This document shows, in pieces, positions 1 to 6,819 of a stretch of 54,683 nt of DNA; position 1 is the stretch's first letter, and the number at the start of each line of letters is the position of its first letter. The notes below the pieces were generated by a model. That model was not told the origin of the DNA, did not search any database, and saw nothing but the letters and a program-made list of their open reading frames with translations. Source of the stretch: Elusimicrobium minutum. Its GTDB lineage: Bacteria; Elusimicrobiota; Elusimicrobia; Elusimicrobiales; UBA9959. A program made the position numbers and the translations under genes. The stretch spans positions 1 through 54,683 of the forward strand of contig DYIF01000014.1 in NCBI GenBank assembly GCA_020723765.1. The letters run 5' to 3'.

Positions 1-12
1 TCATAAGAATAT

Positions 13-31
13 TATACTATATAGTAGTATA
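13..31. promoter_or_regulatory. Operator copy 1 upstream of the copper ATPase promoter
   Basis: The 17-base sequence ATACTATATAGTAGTAT (14-30) is a dyad with arms ATACTA and TAGTAT and a 5-base spacer; one more base pair extends each arm. It lies directly upstream of the -35 hexamer at 33-38, and an identical copy lies at 81-97. This is a likely binding site for a dimeric metal-sensing repressor. It does not look like the CopY or CsoR consensus sites I know, and the regulator is not identifiable in the window. Confidence 0.65.
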
Positions 32-32
32 G

Positions 33-61
33 TTGTCAATAGGGTTTATTTCTGCTATAAT
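33..61 (+). promoter_or_regulatory. Sigma-70-type promoter of the copper ATPase
   Basis: TTGTCA (33-38), a 17-base spacer and TATAAT (56-61), with an extended -10 TGC at 53-55. Transcription should start near 68. It is bracketed by the two operator copies, one just upstream of the -35 and one downstream of the start site. Confidence 0.75.
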
Positions 62-79
62 ATAATGGTAAATTAAAAA

Positions 80-98
80 TATACTATATAGTAGTATA
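80..98. promoter_or_regulatory. Operator copy 2 in the leader of the copper ATPase
   Basis: Second perfect copy of ATACTATATAGTAGTAT (81-97); here the dyad extends to 8-base arms with a 5-base spacer. It lies between the predicted start site near 68 and the ribosome binding site at 104-108, 67 bases from copy 1. That placement suits roadblock repression or looping with copy 1. Confidence 0.65.
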
Positions 99-113
99 TC
101 TTTGGGAGTGTAT

Positions 114-2276
114 ATGAATGAAAAAAAAATTAAAAGAGTCGTTTTGGAAGTAAAGGATATTTCTTGCCCAAGTTGTGCTTTTAACATAGAGAATTATTTT
201 AAAAAAATAAGTGGTATTTTTTCTGTAAACGTGCATGTTGTTACGAAAATGGTTATAGTAAAATACGATTCGGGCAAACTCGGTTTAAATCAAATAAAAA
301 CTGGATTAAAATCGTTAGGATATACCCCGGGGAACGTTTATGAGACAAGCGGAAATATAAATGTCGGAGAATCTTTTGAGAAAGAAGAAAAAAAATATTT
401 TATAAAATTTGTTTTTGCTGGAATTATCGCTTTGTTTTTATTTTTAACTCCGGCGGTTTCTGATAGTATTTCGTTCATATTATCTTTTTTCGTTTGGGCC
501 TACTGCGGGTGGCATTTTCATAGAGGTTTTTATTATTCCATTAAAAATTTTTCCGCAGATATGAATACTCTTGTAAGTTTGTCTTCTACAGTGATGTTTG
601 CATACATTTCTTATTCGACTTTTTATCTTTCGCATAAACATTTTTTTCACTGGCATGAAATATCCATGTTGATAGCGTTTATAAATTTAGGGAAATATTT
701 TGAGTCCAAAACGAAATATGATGTTTCGAGAAGCATAAAAAAAATCTCTTCTTATTTTCCAAAAACCGCAATTAAAGTAGAAAATGGAAAAGAAATGGAA
801 ATAAAAGTTTCCGAAATAAAAAAGGGGGATATAATATCGTTAAAACCTGGGATGGAGGCCTCTGTGGATGGGGTGATAGTGGAAGGTTCGTCTTATTTTG
901 ATCTGCGTCAAATAACAGGAGAAAGCGTGCCGGTATTTAAAAAAAACGGAGAATTTGTATATTCGGGATCCATAAATAATTCTGGTGCCGTTAAAATTAA
1001 AAGCGTTAATGTTGGCGAGGATACTATGATAGCCAGATTGTTAAATTCCATTTCGGACGCTCAAAGCCTAAAACTTAATATCCAGAAAAAAGTGGATAAA
1101 ATAGCAAGATATTTTGTCCCATCGGTTATTGTTGTCGCTTTTTTTTCCGCTGCTTTATGGTATAACGTAGATAAAGATATGTCAATAAATGTTTTTGCCG
1201 CCGTTCTTGCAGTTTCTTGTCCGTGCGCTATGGGGCTTAGCGTTCCGATAGCCGTTATGGTGGGTTTATCGAGAGCGATTAAATTGGGCTTTATTATCAA
1301 TAACCCTTTGGTTATCGAAAATTTTTCCAAAGTGGATGTCGTTTTATTAGATAAAACAGGCACCTTAACGGAGGGTTTTATGAATCTTTCAAAAATAAAT
1401 GCTTTTAAAATTGAGGAGACGGAATTTCTTAAAATTCTTTTAACCGCAGAGTATGATTCCGAACATCTTTTCGCCGATTCTATAAAAAAATATTGTGAAT
1501 CTGAAAATATAAAACCATATAATATATTAGGTTTTAAAAGTTATGTGGGGGAAGGAGTGGAATGCAATAGCGATGTTGGAATAATAAAAGCTGGAAGCCC
1601 TTATTTTTTTACCAAAAACTCGATAGATTTTTCTGTCCATAAAGACGAAATAAATAGCAGTAAGCATCCTTGCGTGCTTCTCGCTTTAAACGGAAGATAT
1701 TTGGGTTATGTTGTTTTTAATGATCCTTTAAGAAAAAACGCAAAAGAAGTTGTAAAAAAATTTATCGAACTTAATATAACGCCAATAATAATTAGCGGGG
1801 ACAGAAGAGAGGTGGTTAAAGAGGCAGCTGAGGTTTTGGGTATAAAAGAGTATTATTTTGAACTGAAACCTGATGAAAAACAAAGCGTTGTTTTAAAATA
1901 TAAAATGGAAGGGAAGAAGGTTATGATGATAGGGGACGGCATAAACGACTCAGCCGCGGTAAATGAAGCAGATATAGGTATATCGATGAAAACATCGAAA
2001 GAAATCACTTCTACAGTAAGCGATATGGTTCTTTTAACCGACGATATATCTGCGGTTTTTAAAGTTATAAAGCTTAGCAATAATGTAAAGAAGATAATAA
2101 ACCAAAATCTTTTCTGGGCTTTTTCCTATAATATGCTGCTTATTCCTCTTTCGGCGGGAGTTCTTTATTATGTAAATGGTTTCTTTATAAAACCTTATAT
2201 GGCGGCTCTGGCTATGGGATTAAGTTCAGTGTCTGTGGTTTTAAATTCCTTAAGAATATTAAAAGTTAAGATGTAA
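114..2276 (+). CDS. copA: Cu(I)-exporting P1B-type ATPase (CopA-like)
   Basis: Cytoplasmic-membrane P-type ATPase, predicted to expel Cu(I). An N-terminal heavy-metal domain carries a CPSC motif (Cys18, Cys21). Then come the TGES actuator motif, the intramembrane CPC (Cys369-Pro-Cys371), the phosphorylation motif DKTGTLT (Asp413) and a GDGIND hinge. Near the C-terminus the last two helices hold a YN pair (FSYNML) and MGLSSVSVV, which with CPC form the P1B-1 copper signature. The usual HP pair of the nucleotide-binding domain is His451-Leu452 here, which is unusual. The start at 114 is chosen because GGGAG at 104-108 sits 5 bases before this ATG; an in-frame TTG at 102 overlaps that site. About 721 residues is normal for CopA with one metal domain. 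Two identical operators flank the promoter, so metal induction is likely. Confidence 0.9.
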   Translation: MNEKKIKRVVLEVKDISCPSCAFNIENYFKKISGIFSVNVHVVTKMVIVKYDSGKLGLNQIKTGLKSLGYTPGNVYETSGNINVGESFEKEEKKYFIKFVFAGIIALFLFLTPAVSDSISFILSFFVWAYCGWHFHRGFYYSIKNFSADMNTLVSLSSTVMFAYISYSTFYLSHKHFFHWHEISMLIAFINLGKYFESKTKYDVSRSIKKISSYFPKTAIKVENGKEMEIKVSEIKKGDIISLKPGMEASVDGVIVEGSSYFDLRQITGESVPVFKKNGEFVYSGSINNSGAVKIKSVNVGEDTMIARLLNSISDAQSLKLNIQKKVDKIARYFVPSVIVVAFFSAALWYNVDKDMSINVFAAVLAVSCPCAMGLSVPIAVMVGLSRAIKLGFIINNPLVIENFSKVDVVLLDKTGTLTEGFMNLSKINAFKIEETEFLKILLTAEYDSEHLFADSIKKYCESENIKPYNILGFKSYVGEGVECNSDVGIIKAGSPYFFTKNSIDFSVHKDEINSSKHPCVLLALNGRYLGYVVFNDPLRKNAKEVVKKFIELNITPIIISGDRREVVKEAAEVLGIKEYYFELKPDEKQSVVLKYKMEGKKVMMIGDGINDSAAVNEADIGISMKTSKEITSTVSDMVLLTDDISAVFKVIKLSNNVKKIINQNLFWAFSYNMLLIPLSAGVLYYVNGFFIKPYMAALAMGLSSVSVVLNSLRILKVKM

Positions 2277-2296
2277 AACATTAAAATAGTTTCGGT

Positions 2297-2325
2297 TTGA
2301 CTGAACTTGTAAAATATAATAAAAT
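2297..2325 (+). promoter_or_regulatory. Promoter of the regulator-feoA-feoB operon
   Basis: TTGACT (2297-2302), a 17-base spacer and TAAAAT (2320-2325), giving a start near 2332, which is the left edge of the dyad operator at 2333-2349. A TATAAT at 2315-2320 is also present, but it is spaced only 12 bases from the -35. Confidence 0.6.
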
Positions 2326-2330
2326 TATTT

Positions 2331-2351
2331 TAGGTTAATAAAGTTAACCAA
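2331..2351. promoter_or_regulatory. Dyad operator of the feo operon, iron-box-like
   Basis: GGTTAATAAAGTTAACC (2333-2349) is a perfect dyad with 6-base arms GGTTAA and TTAACC and a 5-base spacer, preceded by TTA. The half-sites resemble the TTAGGTTAG half of DtxR/IdeR iron boxes, but the arms are spaced further apart than in the classical 19-base box. It covers the predicted transcription start, and the first gene downstream encodes a DtxR/MntR-type regulator, so autoregulation is likely. Confidence 0.65.
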
Positions 2352-2361
2352 AGTTAAGTTT

Positions 2362-2811
2362 ATGAGTAAATTAACCAGTAGCCTTGAAGATTATATAGAA
2401 GCGGCGTATATATTTGAAAAAAAGAACGGATTTTCGCGAATAAAAGAAATAGCGGATTTTTTAAAGGTTAAACTTCCTGCCGTAAATAAAGCGGTAAAAG
2501 AACTCGATAAAAGAGGTTTTTTAACTCATCAAAAATATGGATATATAAAGCTTACGTCTAAAGGGAAAGTTTTAGCGGAAAATATTTTAACAATTCACAA
2601 TATGCTTGTTAAACTATTAAAAATGTTCGATATAAGCGATTACGATTCTAATAGATATGCCTGTTACATTGAGCATATAATCAATAAAAATTCGAAGGAT
2701 ATTTCTTATATAATAGATTATTTTAATTCTAATCCTTTAGAAATAAAAAAGATTAAGGATTTTATTAAAAAGAGGAAAGATGAAAATAAATCTTGCAAAG
2801 ACAAATTATAA
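2362..2811 (+). CDS. DtxR/MntR-family metal-dependent transcriptional regulator
   Basis: A 149-residue regulator with an N-terminal winged helix (opening SLEDYIEAAY; recognition region LPAVNKAVKEL, about 38-48) and a dimerisation/metal domain. It has no C-terminal SH3 domain, so its size matches MntR rather than DtxR. The residues aligned with MntR metal ligands are Asp10, Glu13, His79, Cys101, Glu104 and His105. Asp10 is MntR-like, while the Cys-x2-Glu-His arrangement is that of DtxR (Cys102, Glu105, His106). With feoA and feoB next to it and an iron-box-like dyad upstream, Fe(II)-dependent repression of ferrous iron uptake is the best reading. The Shine-Dalgarno is weak. The 3' end overlaps feoA by 32 bases, suggesting translational coupling. 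Confidence 0.85.
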   Translation: MSKLTSSLEDYIEAAYIFEKKNGFSRIKEIADFLKVKLPAVNKAVKELDKRGFLTHQKYGYIKLTSKGKVLAENILTIHNMLVKLLKMFDISDYDSNRYACYIEHIINKNSKDISYIIDYFNSNPLEIKKIKDFIKKRKDENKSCKDKL

Positions 2812-3007
2812 AAAATTAAAAGTTGTACAGATAAATGGAGGTTATAATATATTAAAGAAACTTAATTCCATGGGGATATTTGAAGGGGCTTTCATTGAAA
2901 AAATAACTTCTTACCATCATGGTCCAGTAATAGTTAAAGTCATGAATTCACAACTTGCTATAGGTAGAGGAATGGCCGAAAAAATAATAGTAGAGGAAAT
3001 GTCATGA
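2780..3007 (+). CDS. feoA: Ferrous iron transport protein FeoA
   Basis: A 75-residue protein with the SH3-like FeoA fold: an N-terminal strand, a KKLNSMGIFEGAFIE segment and a C-terminal IGRGMAEKIIVEE segment typical of the family. It is a small cytoplasmic partner of the FeoB transporter. Its start, preceded by AGAGG at 2771-2775, lies inside the upstream regulator gene. Its stop overlaps the feoB start as ATGA, so the three genes form one tightly coupled ferrous iron operon. Length is normal for FeoA. Confidence 0.9.
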   Translation: MKINLAKTNYKKLKVVQINGGYNILKKLNSMGIFEGAFIEKITSYHHGPVIVKVMNSQLAIGRGMAEKIIVEEMS

Positions 3008-4734
3008 AAATAGTATTGGTTGGAAACCCAAATGTGGGCAAAAGTGTAATTTTTTCTTATCTTACGGGTTATACGGCCGTATCATCAAATTATCCTGGAA
3101 CGACGGTTGATATATTGAAAGGTAAAACTAAACTTTGCGATAGGGAGTGTGAGGTTATTGATGTCCCTGGATGCTATAGTTTGGAGGGAGAAAGTGTTGC
3201 TGAAAAAGTGGCGTCGGAGATAATAAAATCAAAAGATTACGATATAATATTTAATGTAATAGATTCCAATAATTTAGAGAGGAATCTGTTATTAACTTTA
3301 GAGTTAATTGGTTTGGGAAAACCTATCGTTATAATATCCACAAAAACAGATATAGCCAGAAATAAAGGAATAGATATAGATTACAATAAATTATCCGATA
3401 TTCTTGATGTAAAAATATTTCCTGTTGTGGCAACCGCTGGTATAGGGTTTAACGTTTTGGAAAAAGAAATTTATGCGGTTTTTAATAACCTTAAACTTCC
3501 AGTTCCAAAAATGGAAGTTCCTTCGGATATAACCGAAAAGTGGAAAATTATAGGAGAAATAACTTTAAAGGTTCAAAAGATTTATCATAAACATCCATCA
3601 TTTTTGGAAAAATTGGAGGAGATAACCACAACTCCGGTAACGGCTATCCCTTTTTCTTTTGTTTTGATAGTTATGAGTTTTTATCTAATAAGATTTATTG
3701 GAGAGGGAATAATAAATTACATTTTTGATCCTTTATTTAATAATTATTATATGCCTCTTGTCGAGAGATTTTCGTCTTTATTTAACGAAGGATTTTTAAA
3801 AAATATTATTTTCTCAAAAAATATGACTCCACTTGAGGGTTTTTCGATTCTTACTACCGGGGTTTATGTTCCTTTCGTGGTAGTTTTACCTTATGTTTTC
3901 GCGTTTTATTTGATATTAAGCATTCTTGAAGACATAGGATATCTTCCTCGGTTAGCCGTTATACTTGATAGATTGTCTCATAAAATAGGGCTTCATGGTT
4001 ATGGAAGCATACCTTTAATAATGGGGTTAGGATGTAAGGTTCCGGGAATATTTTCTTTGCGAATTTTAGAGTCAAGCAGAGAAAAAATAATAGCTGCTTC
4101 TTTACTTTTTTTAATTTCTCCCTGTATGCCTCAAAGCGCAATGATATTTGCTATACTCTCAAAATATCCGTTAATATACACTGTAATAGTTTTTGTTTAT
4201 ATATTTTTAGTAGGGATATTGGCTTCTTATGTTTTAAATAAGATATTAAAAGGGAGTTCTAACGATCTTTTTATAGAGATACCACCTTATCATAAACCTG
4301 TTTTTAAAAATTTAGTTTTTAAAATAAGATTAAGGATAACTCAATTTCTTTTAGACGCTGTGCCTTTTGTAATGGGTGGAATATTGATTATAAATATTTT
4401 AGATATATTTTCCATCCTTGATTTGTTGTCTAAAATTTCCGCCCCTTTTTTAAGTAAAATTTTTTCTCTTCCCGCTCAAACCTCTTCCATAGTAATGTTA
4501 GGTTTTTTAAAAAAAGATGTGGCTATAACTTTACTTACCCCTTTTAATCTTTCTCTTAAAGAAATAATGGTTTCTTGTTTTTTTCTCGTTACTTATATGC
4601 CATGTTTGGCTTCTATATTCGTTCTTTTAAAAGAGTTGGGGAAGAAACTTACCTTTTACGTTATTATTTTTAACCTTTTAATCTCCCTTGTTTTTACTTT
4701 TATATTTTCTCAGGCCATTAAATTATTCTTTTAA
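3004..4734 (+). CDS. feoB: Ferrous iron transporter FeoB (compact form)
   Basis: Fe(II) permease of the inner membrane with an N-terminal G domain. Seen are G1 GNPNVGKS (residues 7-14), the GTT of switch I, G3 DVPG, and TKTD as the G4 motif. A helical linker leads to a membrane core holding the Gate motifs: the Cys-containing GLGCKVPGIF, and YMPCLASIF near the C-terminus. At 576 residues it is shorter than E. coli FeoB (about 770) and has no C-terminal Cys-rich tail; no FeoC is visible. It is the last gene of the regulator-feoA-feoB operon. A TonB-dependent receptor starts only 25 bases after its stop. Confidence 0.92.
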   Translation: MKIVLVGNPNVGKSVIFSYLTGYTAVSSNYPGTTVDILKGKTKLCDRECEVIDVPGCYSLEGESVAEKVASEIIKSKDYDIIFNVIDSNNLERNLLLTLELIGLGKPIVIISTKTDIARNKGIDIDYNKLSDILDVKIFPVVATAGIGFNVLEKEIYAVFNNLKLPVPKMEVPSDITEKWKIIGEITLKVQKIYHKHPSFLEKLEEITTTPVTAIPFSFVLIVMSFYLIRFIGEGIINYIFDPLFNNYYMPLVERFSSLFNEGFLKNIIFSKNMTPLEGFSILTTGVYVPFVVVLPYVFAFYLILSILEDIGYLPRLAVILDRLSHKIGLHGYGSIPLIMGLGCKVPGIFSLRILESSREKIIAASLLFLISPCMPQSAMIFAILSKYPLIYTVIVFVYIFLVGILASYVLNKILKGSSNDLFIEIPPYHKPVFKNLVFKIRLRITQFLLDAVPFVMGGILIINILDIFSILDLLSKISAPFLSKIFSLPAQTSSIVMLGFLKKDVAITLLTPFNLSLKEIMVSCFFLVTYMPCLASIFVLLKELGKKLTFYVIIFNLLISLVFTFIFSQAIKLFF

Positions 4735-4744
4735 TCAAAAAAAG

Positions 4745-4750
4745 TATAAT
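4745..4750 (+). promoter_or_regulatory. Possible -10 element for a leaderless receptor mRNA
   Basis: TATAAT at 4745-4750 lies 9 bases before the preferred ATG at 4760 of the first TonB-dependent receptor. No Shine-Dalgarno sequence is present, and no strong -35 is visible 17 bases upstream. The receptor may have its own leaderless transcript in addition to readthrough from feoB. Confidence 0.4.
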
Positions 4751-4759
4751 AAATATGTT

Positions 4760-6739
4760 ATGGTTTTTAGCTTGGTATTATATTTTGTTTTTTGGGTAAA
4801 TTGTTATTCTTCTGAAGTTAAACTTTCAATTGAAAAAAATTTAAACCTTTCTTCATCCAATTTGTATGAGGATATGATTATCATTACAAAAGAAGATTTG
4901 AAAGAAGTTTCATGCTCTACTCTCGACGAGAAGATTTCCAAAATAGTAAGCGGAATAAATGTTTCGAGAACCAACGGAATTTATTCGTTTAAGTCTGTTT
5001 TAAGCATGAGAGGGTATTCTTCTTACGAACAGTCCAGGACCCTTGTTTTATTAGATGGGGTTCCTTTAAACAATAAAGCTACCGGTTCGGTTAACTGGAA
5101 TATGGTTTCGATGCTGGATGTGGAAAGGATAGAAATTTTTAAAGGAGCTTCCTCTTTTGTGTATGGTTCAAACTCGGTTAGTGGAGTTATAAACATAATA
5201 ACGAAAAAACCGGATGATAAAACTAAAATTTCGACATTATACGAAACTTACGATACTTTAAAATCCAATGCTACAACATCCCATAAAGGCAAAAAAAACT
5301 CTTTTTTGTTATCTCTTGGCTATCTTAGAGGCGACGGATATGTTTCCACTCCTTTGGCGGATGTTACCGCTTATACGGTTAAAAAATTTGCGGATGAAAA
5401 AAATCTTTTATTCAGATATTTTTTAAAAACTTCTCTCGGCAACTTTGATTTAAGATACTCTTTTTACGACGGCATAAGAGGAGAGGGAGTTAAAATAAAT
5501 ACAGCAAACGGAACAAACAGAACTTTTAATGACAATAATCTGTCTATAAAATGGAATTACGATAAGAAGGAAACGCGATTTGAAACATTAATTTATTATA
5601 GTAATCAGAAATACGAGAGATTAAACGAATATTTTAAAAATAACACTATATATACAAAAATTCAAACCGATTCGGTAAGAGAGGATTTGGGATTAATATC
5701 TTCTGTTCTTTTTAATAGATTTGGCATCCAAAACGTATTAGGAACCGAAATAGGAAAATCTCTCGTTAATTCAAAAGATTTCCAATCCTCTCCTTCCATT
5801 TCTAATTCCTATAACAGAGGAGATGTTTATTTGTATTCCGCTTATTATAATTCTAAATTTGAAATGGATGGGTTTTCATTAATAGCTGGAGTCAGGTACG
5901 ATAAGGCCGGTTTTTATGACGGATATTATTCGAACGATTCCATAAACGTAGTAGGAGTAAACGGTCCGCTTAAGGAAAGCGATTGGGATTTCTTTTCATA
6001 TAAGATTTATATTTCAAAGAAATATTCCGAAGGTTTAAAACATTATTTTTCTTACGGCACTTCATTTAGAGCTCCAGCAATAGAGGATATGTGTTTAAGC
6101 CTTTTGAGAGGAAATAAATTTACCGAAGCAAATCCTTATTTAAAACCGGAAAAAGTAGGTTCTTTTGAAACCGGTCTTGAATTTTCTTTTTTGAACGGTT
6201 TTTATTTAGATCCGGCTATTTATTATGATCTGGGTAAAGATTTTATATATGAGGTTAACGCTCAAAGAACCATAAATATAAACGGAGTAAAACCGGTTTA
6301 TAGAAAGGAAAATATAGCAAAGACAAAAATATACGGATATGAAGTCCCATTTAAATATTCCAATGGATTTCTGTCTTTCATTTTAAACTACTCTTATTCA
6401 AAATCCGAAATTCTCAAATATAAAAATAATATGGCAATAGAAGGAAAAGAGATTTCCTATTCTCCCAACGAATTAATAACTTCCAATTTAAATTTTAATT
6501 TTAAAAACTTTGTTTTGGGGTTATCTTACATTTATAAATCTTCTCAGTTTTCTGACGATGCCAATACTCAAAAGATATCTCCATATTCAGTATATTCCGC
6601 TGATGTTAAATTCTATCCTGACAAATCTCTGGAAGTTTCTTTTTACGTAAATAACTTGTTTGATAAAAGATATCAGGAAAGCTCTACCGACATGTCCCCG
6701 GGGAGAATCTTCGGTATTAAAACTTCCTATATTTTCTAA
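4760..6739 (+). CDS. TonB-dependent outer-membrane receptor, probably iron-related
   Basis: A 659-residue TonB-dependent receptor. From the ATG at 4760 it begins with a hydrophobic signal peptide (about residues 1-18), then a TonB-box-like EDMIIIT. The plug follows (LDEKISKIVSGINVSR, LLDGVPLNN, VERIEIFKG, GVINIITKKP). The C-terminal barrel ends in a terminal Phe, as expected for BAM recognition. A longer start at 4688 would overlap feoB and put a charged stretch before the signal peptide, so I reject it. There is no Shine-Dalgarno, and TATAAT sits at 4745-4750. The ligand cannot be read from sequence; position directly after feoAB suggests an iron chelate, but this is inference. The energising TonB complex is probably the one at 13-14.5 kb. 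Confidence 0.88.
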   Translation: MVFSLVLYFVFWVNCYSSEVKLSIEKNLNLSSSNLYEDMIIITKEDLKEVSCSTLDEKISKIVSGINVSRTNGIYSFKSVLSMRGYSSYEQSRTLVLLDGVPLNNKATGSVNWNMVSMLDVERIEIFKGASSFVYGSNSVSGVINIITKKPDDKTKISTLYETYDTLKSNATTSHKGKKNSFLLSLGYLRGDGYVSTPLADVTAYTVKKFADEKNLLFRYFLKTSLGNFDLRYSFYDGIRGEGVKINTANGTNRTFNDNNLSIKWNYDKKETRFETLIYYSNQKYERLNEYFKNNTIYTKIQTDSVREDLGLISSVLFNRFGIQNVLGTEIGKSLVNSKDFQSSPSISNSYNRGDVYLYSAYYNSKFEMDGFSLIAGVRYDKAGFYDGYYSNDSINVVGVNGPLKESDWDFFSYKIYISKKYSEGLKHYFSYGTSFRAPAIEDMCLSLLRGNKFTEANPYLKPEKVGSFETGLEFSFLNGFYLDPAIYYDLGKDFIYEVNAQRTININGVKPVYRKENIAKTKIYGYEVPFKYSNGFLSFILNYSYSKSEILKYKNNMAIEGKEISYSPNELITSNLNFNFKNFVLGLSYIYKSSQFSDDANTQKISPYSVYSADVKFYPDKSLEVSFYVNNLFDKRYQESSTDMSPGRIFGIKTSYIF

Positions 6740-6758
6740 ACTATAAAATAATTTTAAT

Positions 6759-6787
6759 TTGACTATCTTGAATAAAAATGTTACAAT
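6759..6787 (+). promoter_or_regulatory. Promoter of the nickel-uptake operon
   Basis: TTGACT (6759-6764), a 17-base spacer and TACAAT (6782-6787). The -10 lies inside the left part of the dyad operator at 6778-6805, so repressor binding there would block RNA polymerase. Transcription should start near 6794. Confidence 0.7.
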
Positions 6788-6805
6788 TTTAAATATTTGT
6801 AACAC
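6778..6805. promoter_or_regulatory. Predicted NikR operator
   Basis: ATGTTAC (6778-6784), 14 bases, then GTAACAC (6799-6805). As a perfect dyad, TGTTACAA and TTGTAACA (6779-6786 and 6797-6804) flank a 10-base spacer. This differs by one base from the GTGTTAC-N13/14-GTAACAC NikR operator class that I recall from comparative genomics of delta-proteobacteria and other groups. It overlaps the -10, and a nikR gene lies at the far end of the gene group (14533). Nickel-dependent repression of the whole operon is therefore predicted. Confidence 0.75.
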
Positions 6806-6819
6806 TAAAAGGAGACAAA

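Noticed and set aside
4688-4759. Upstream extension of the first TonB-dependent receptor
   Set aside because: It would overlap feoB and place charged residues before a normal signal peptide; the ATG at 4760 fits better.
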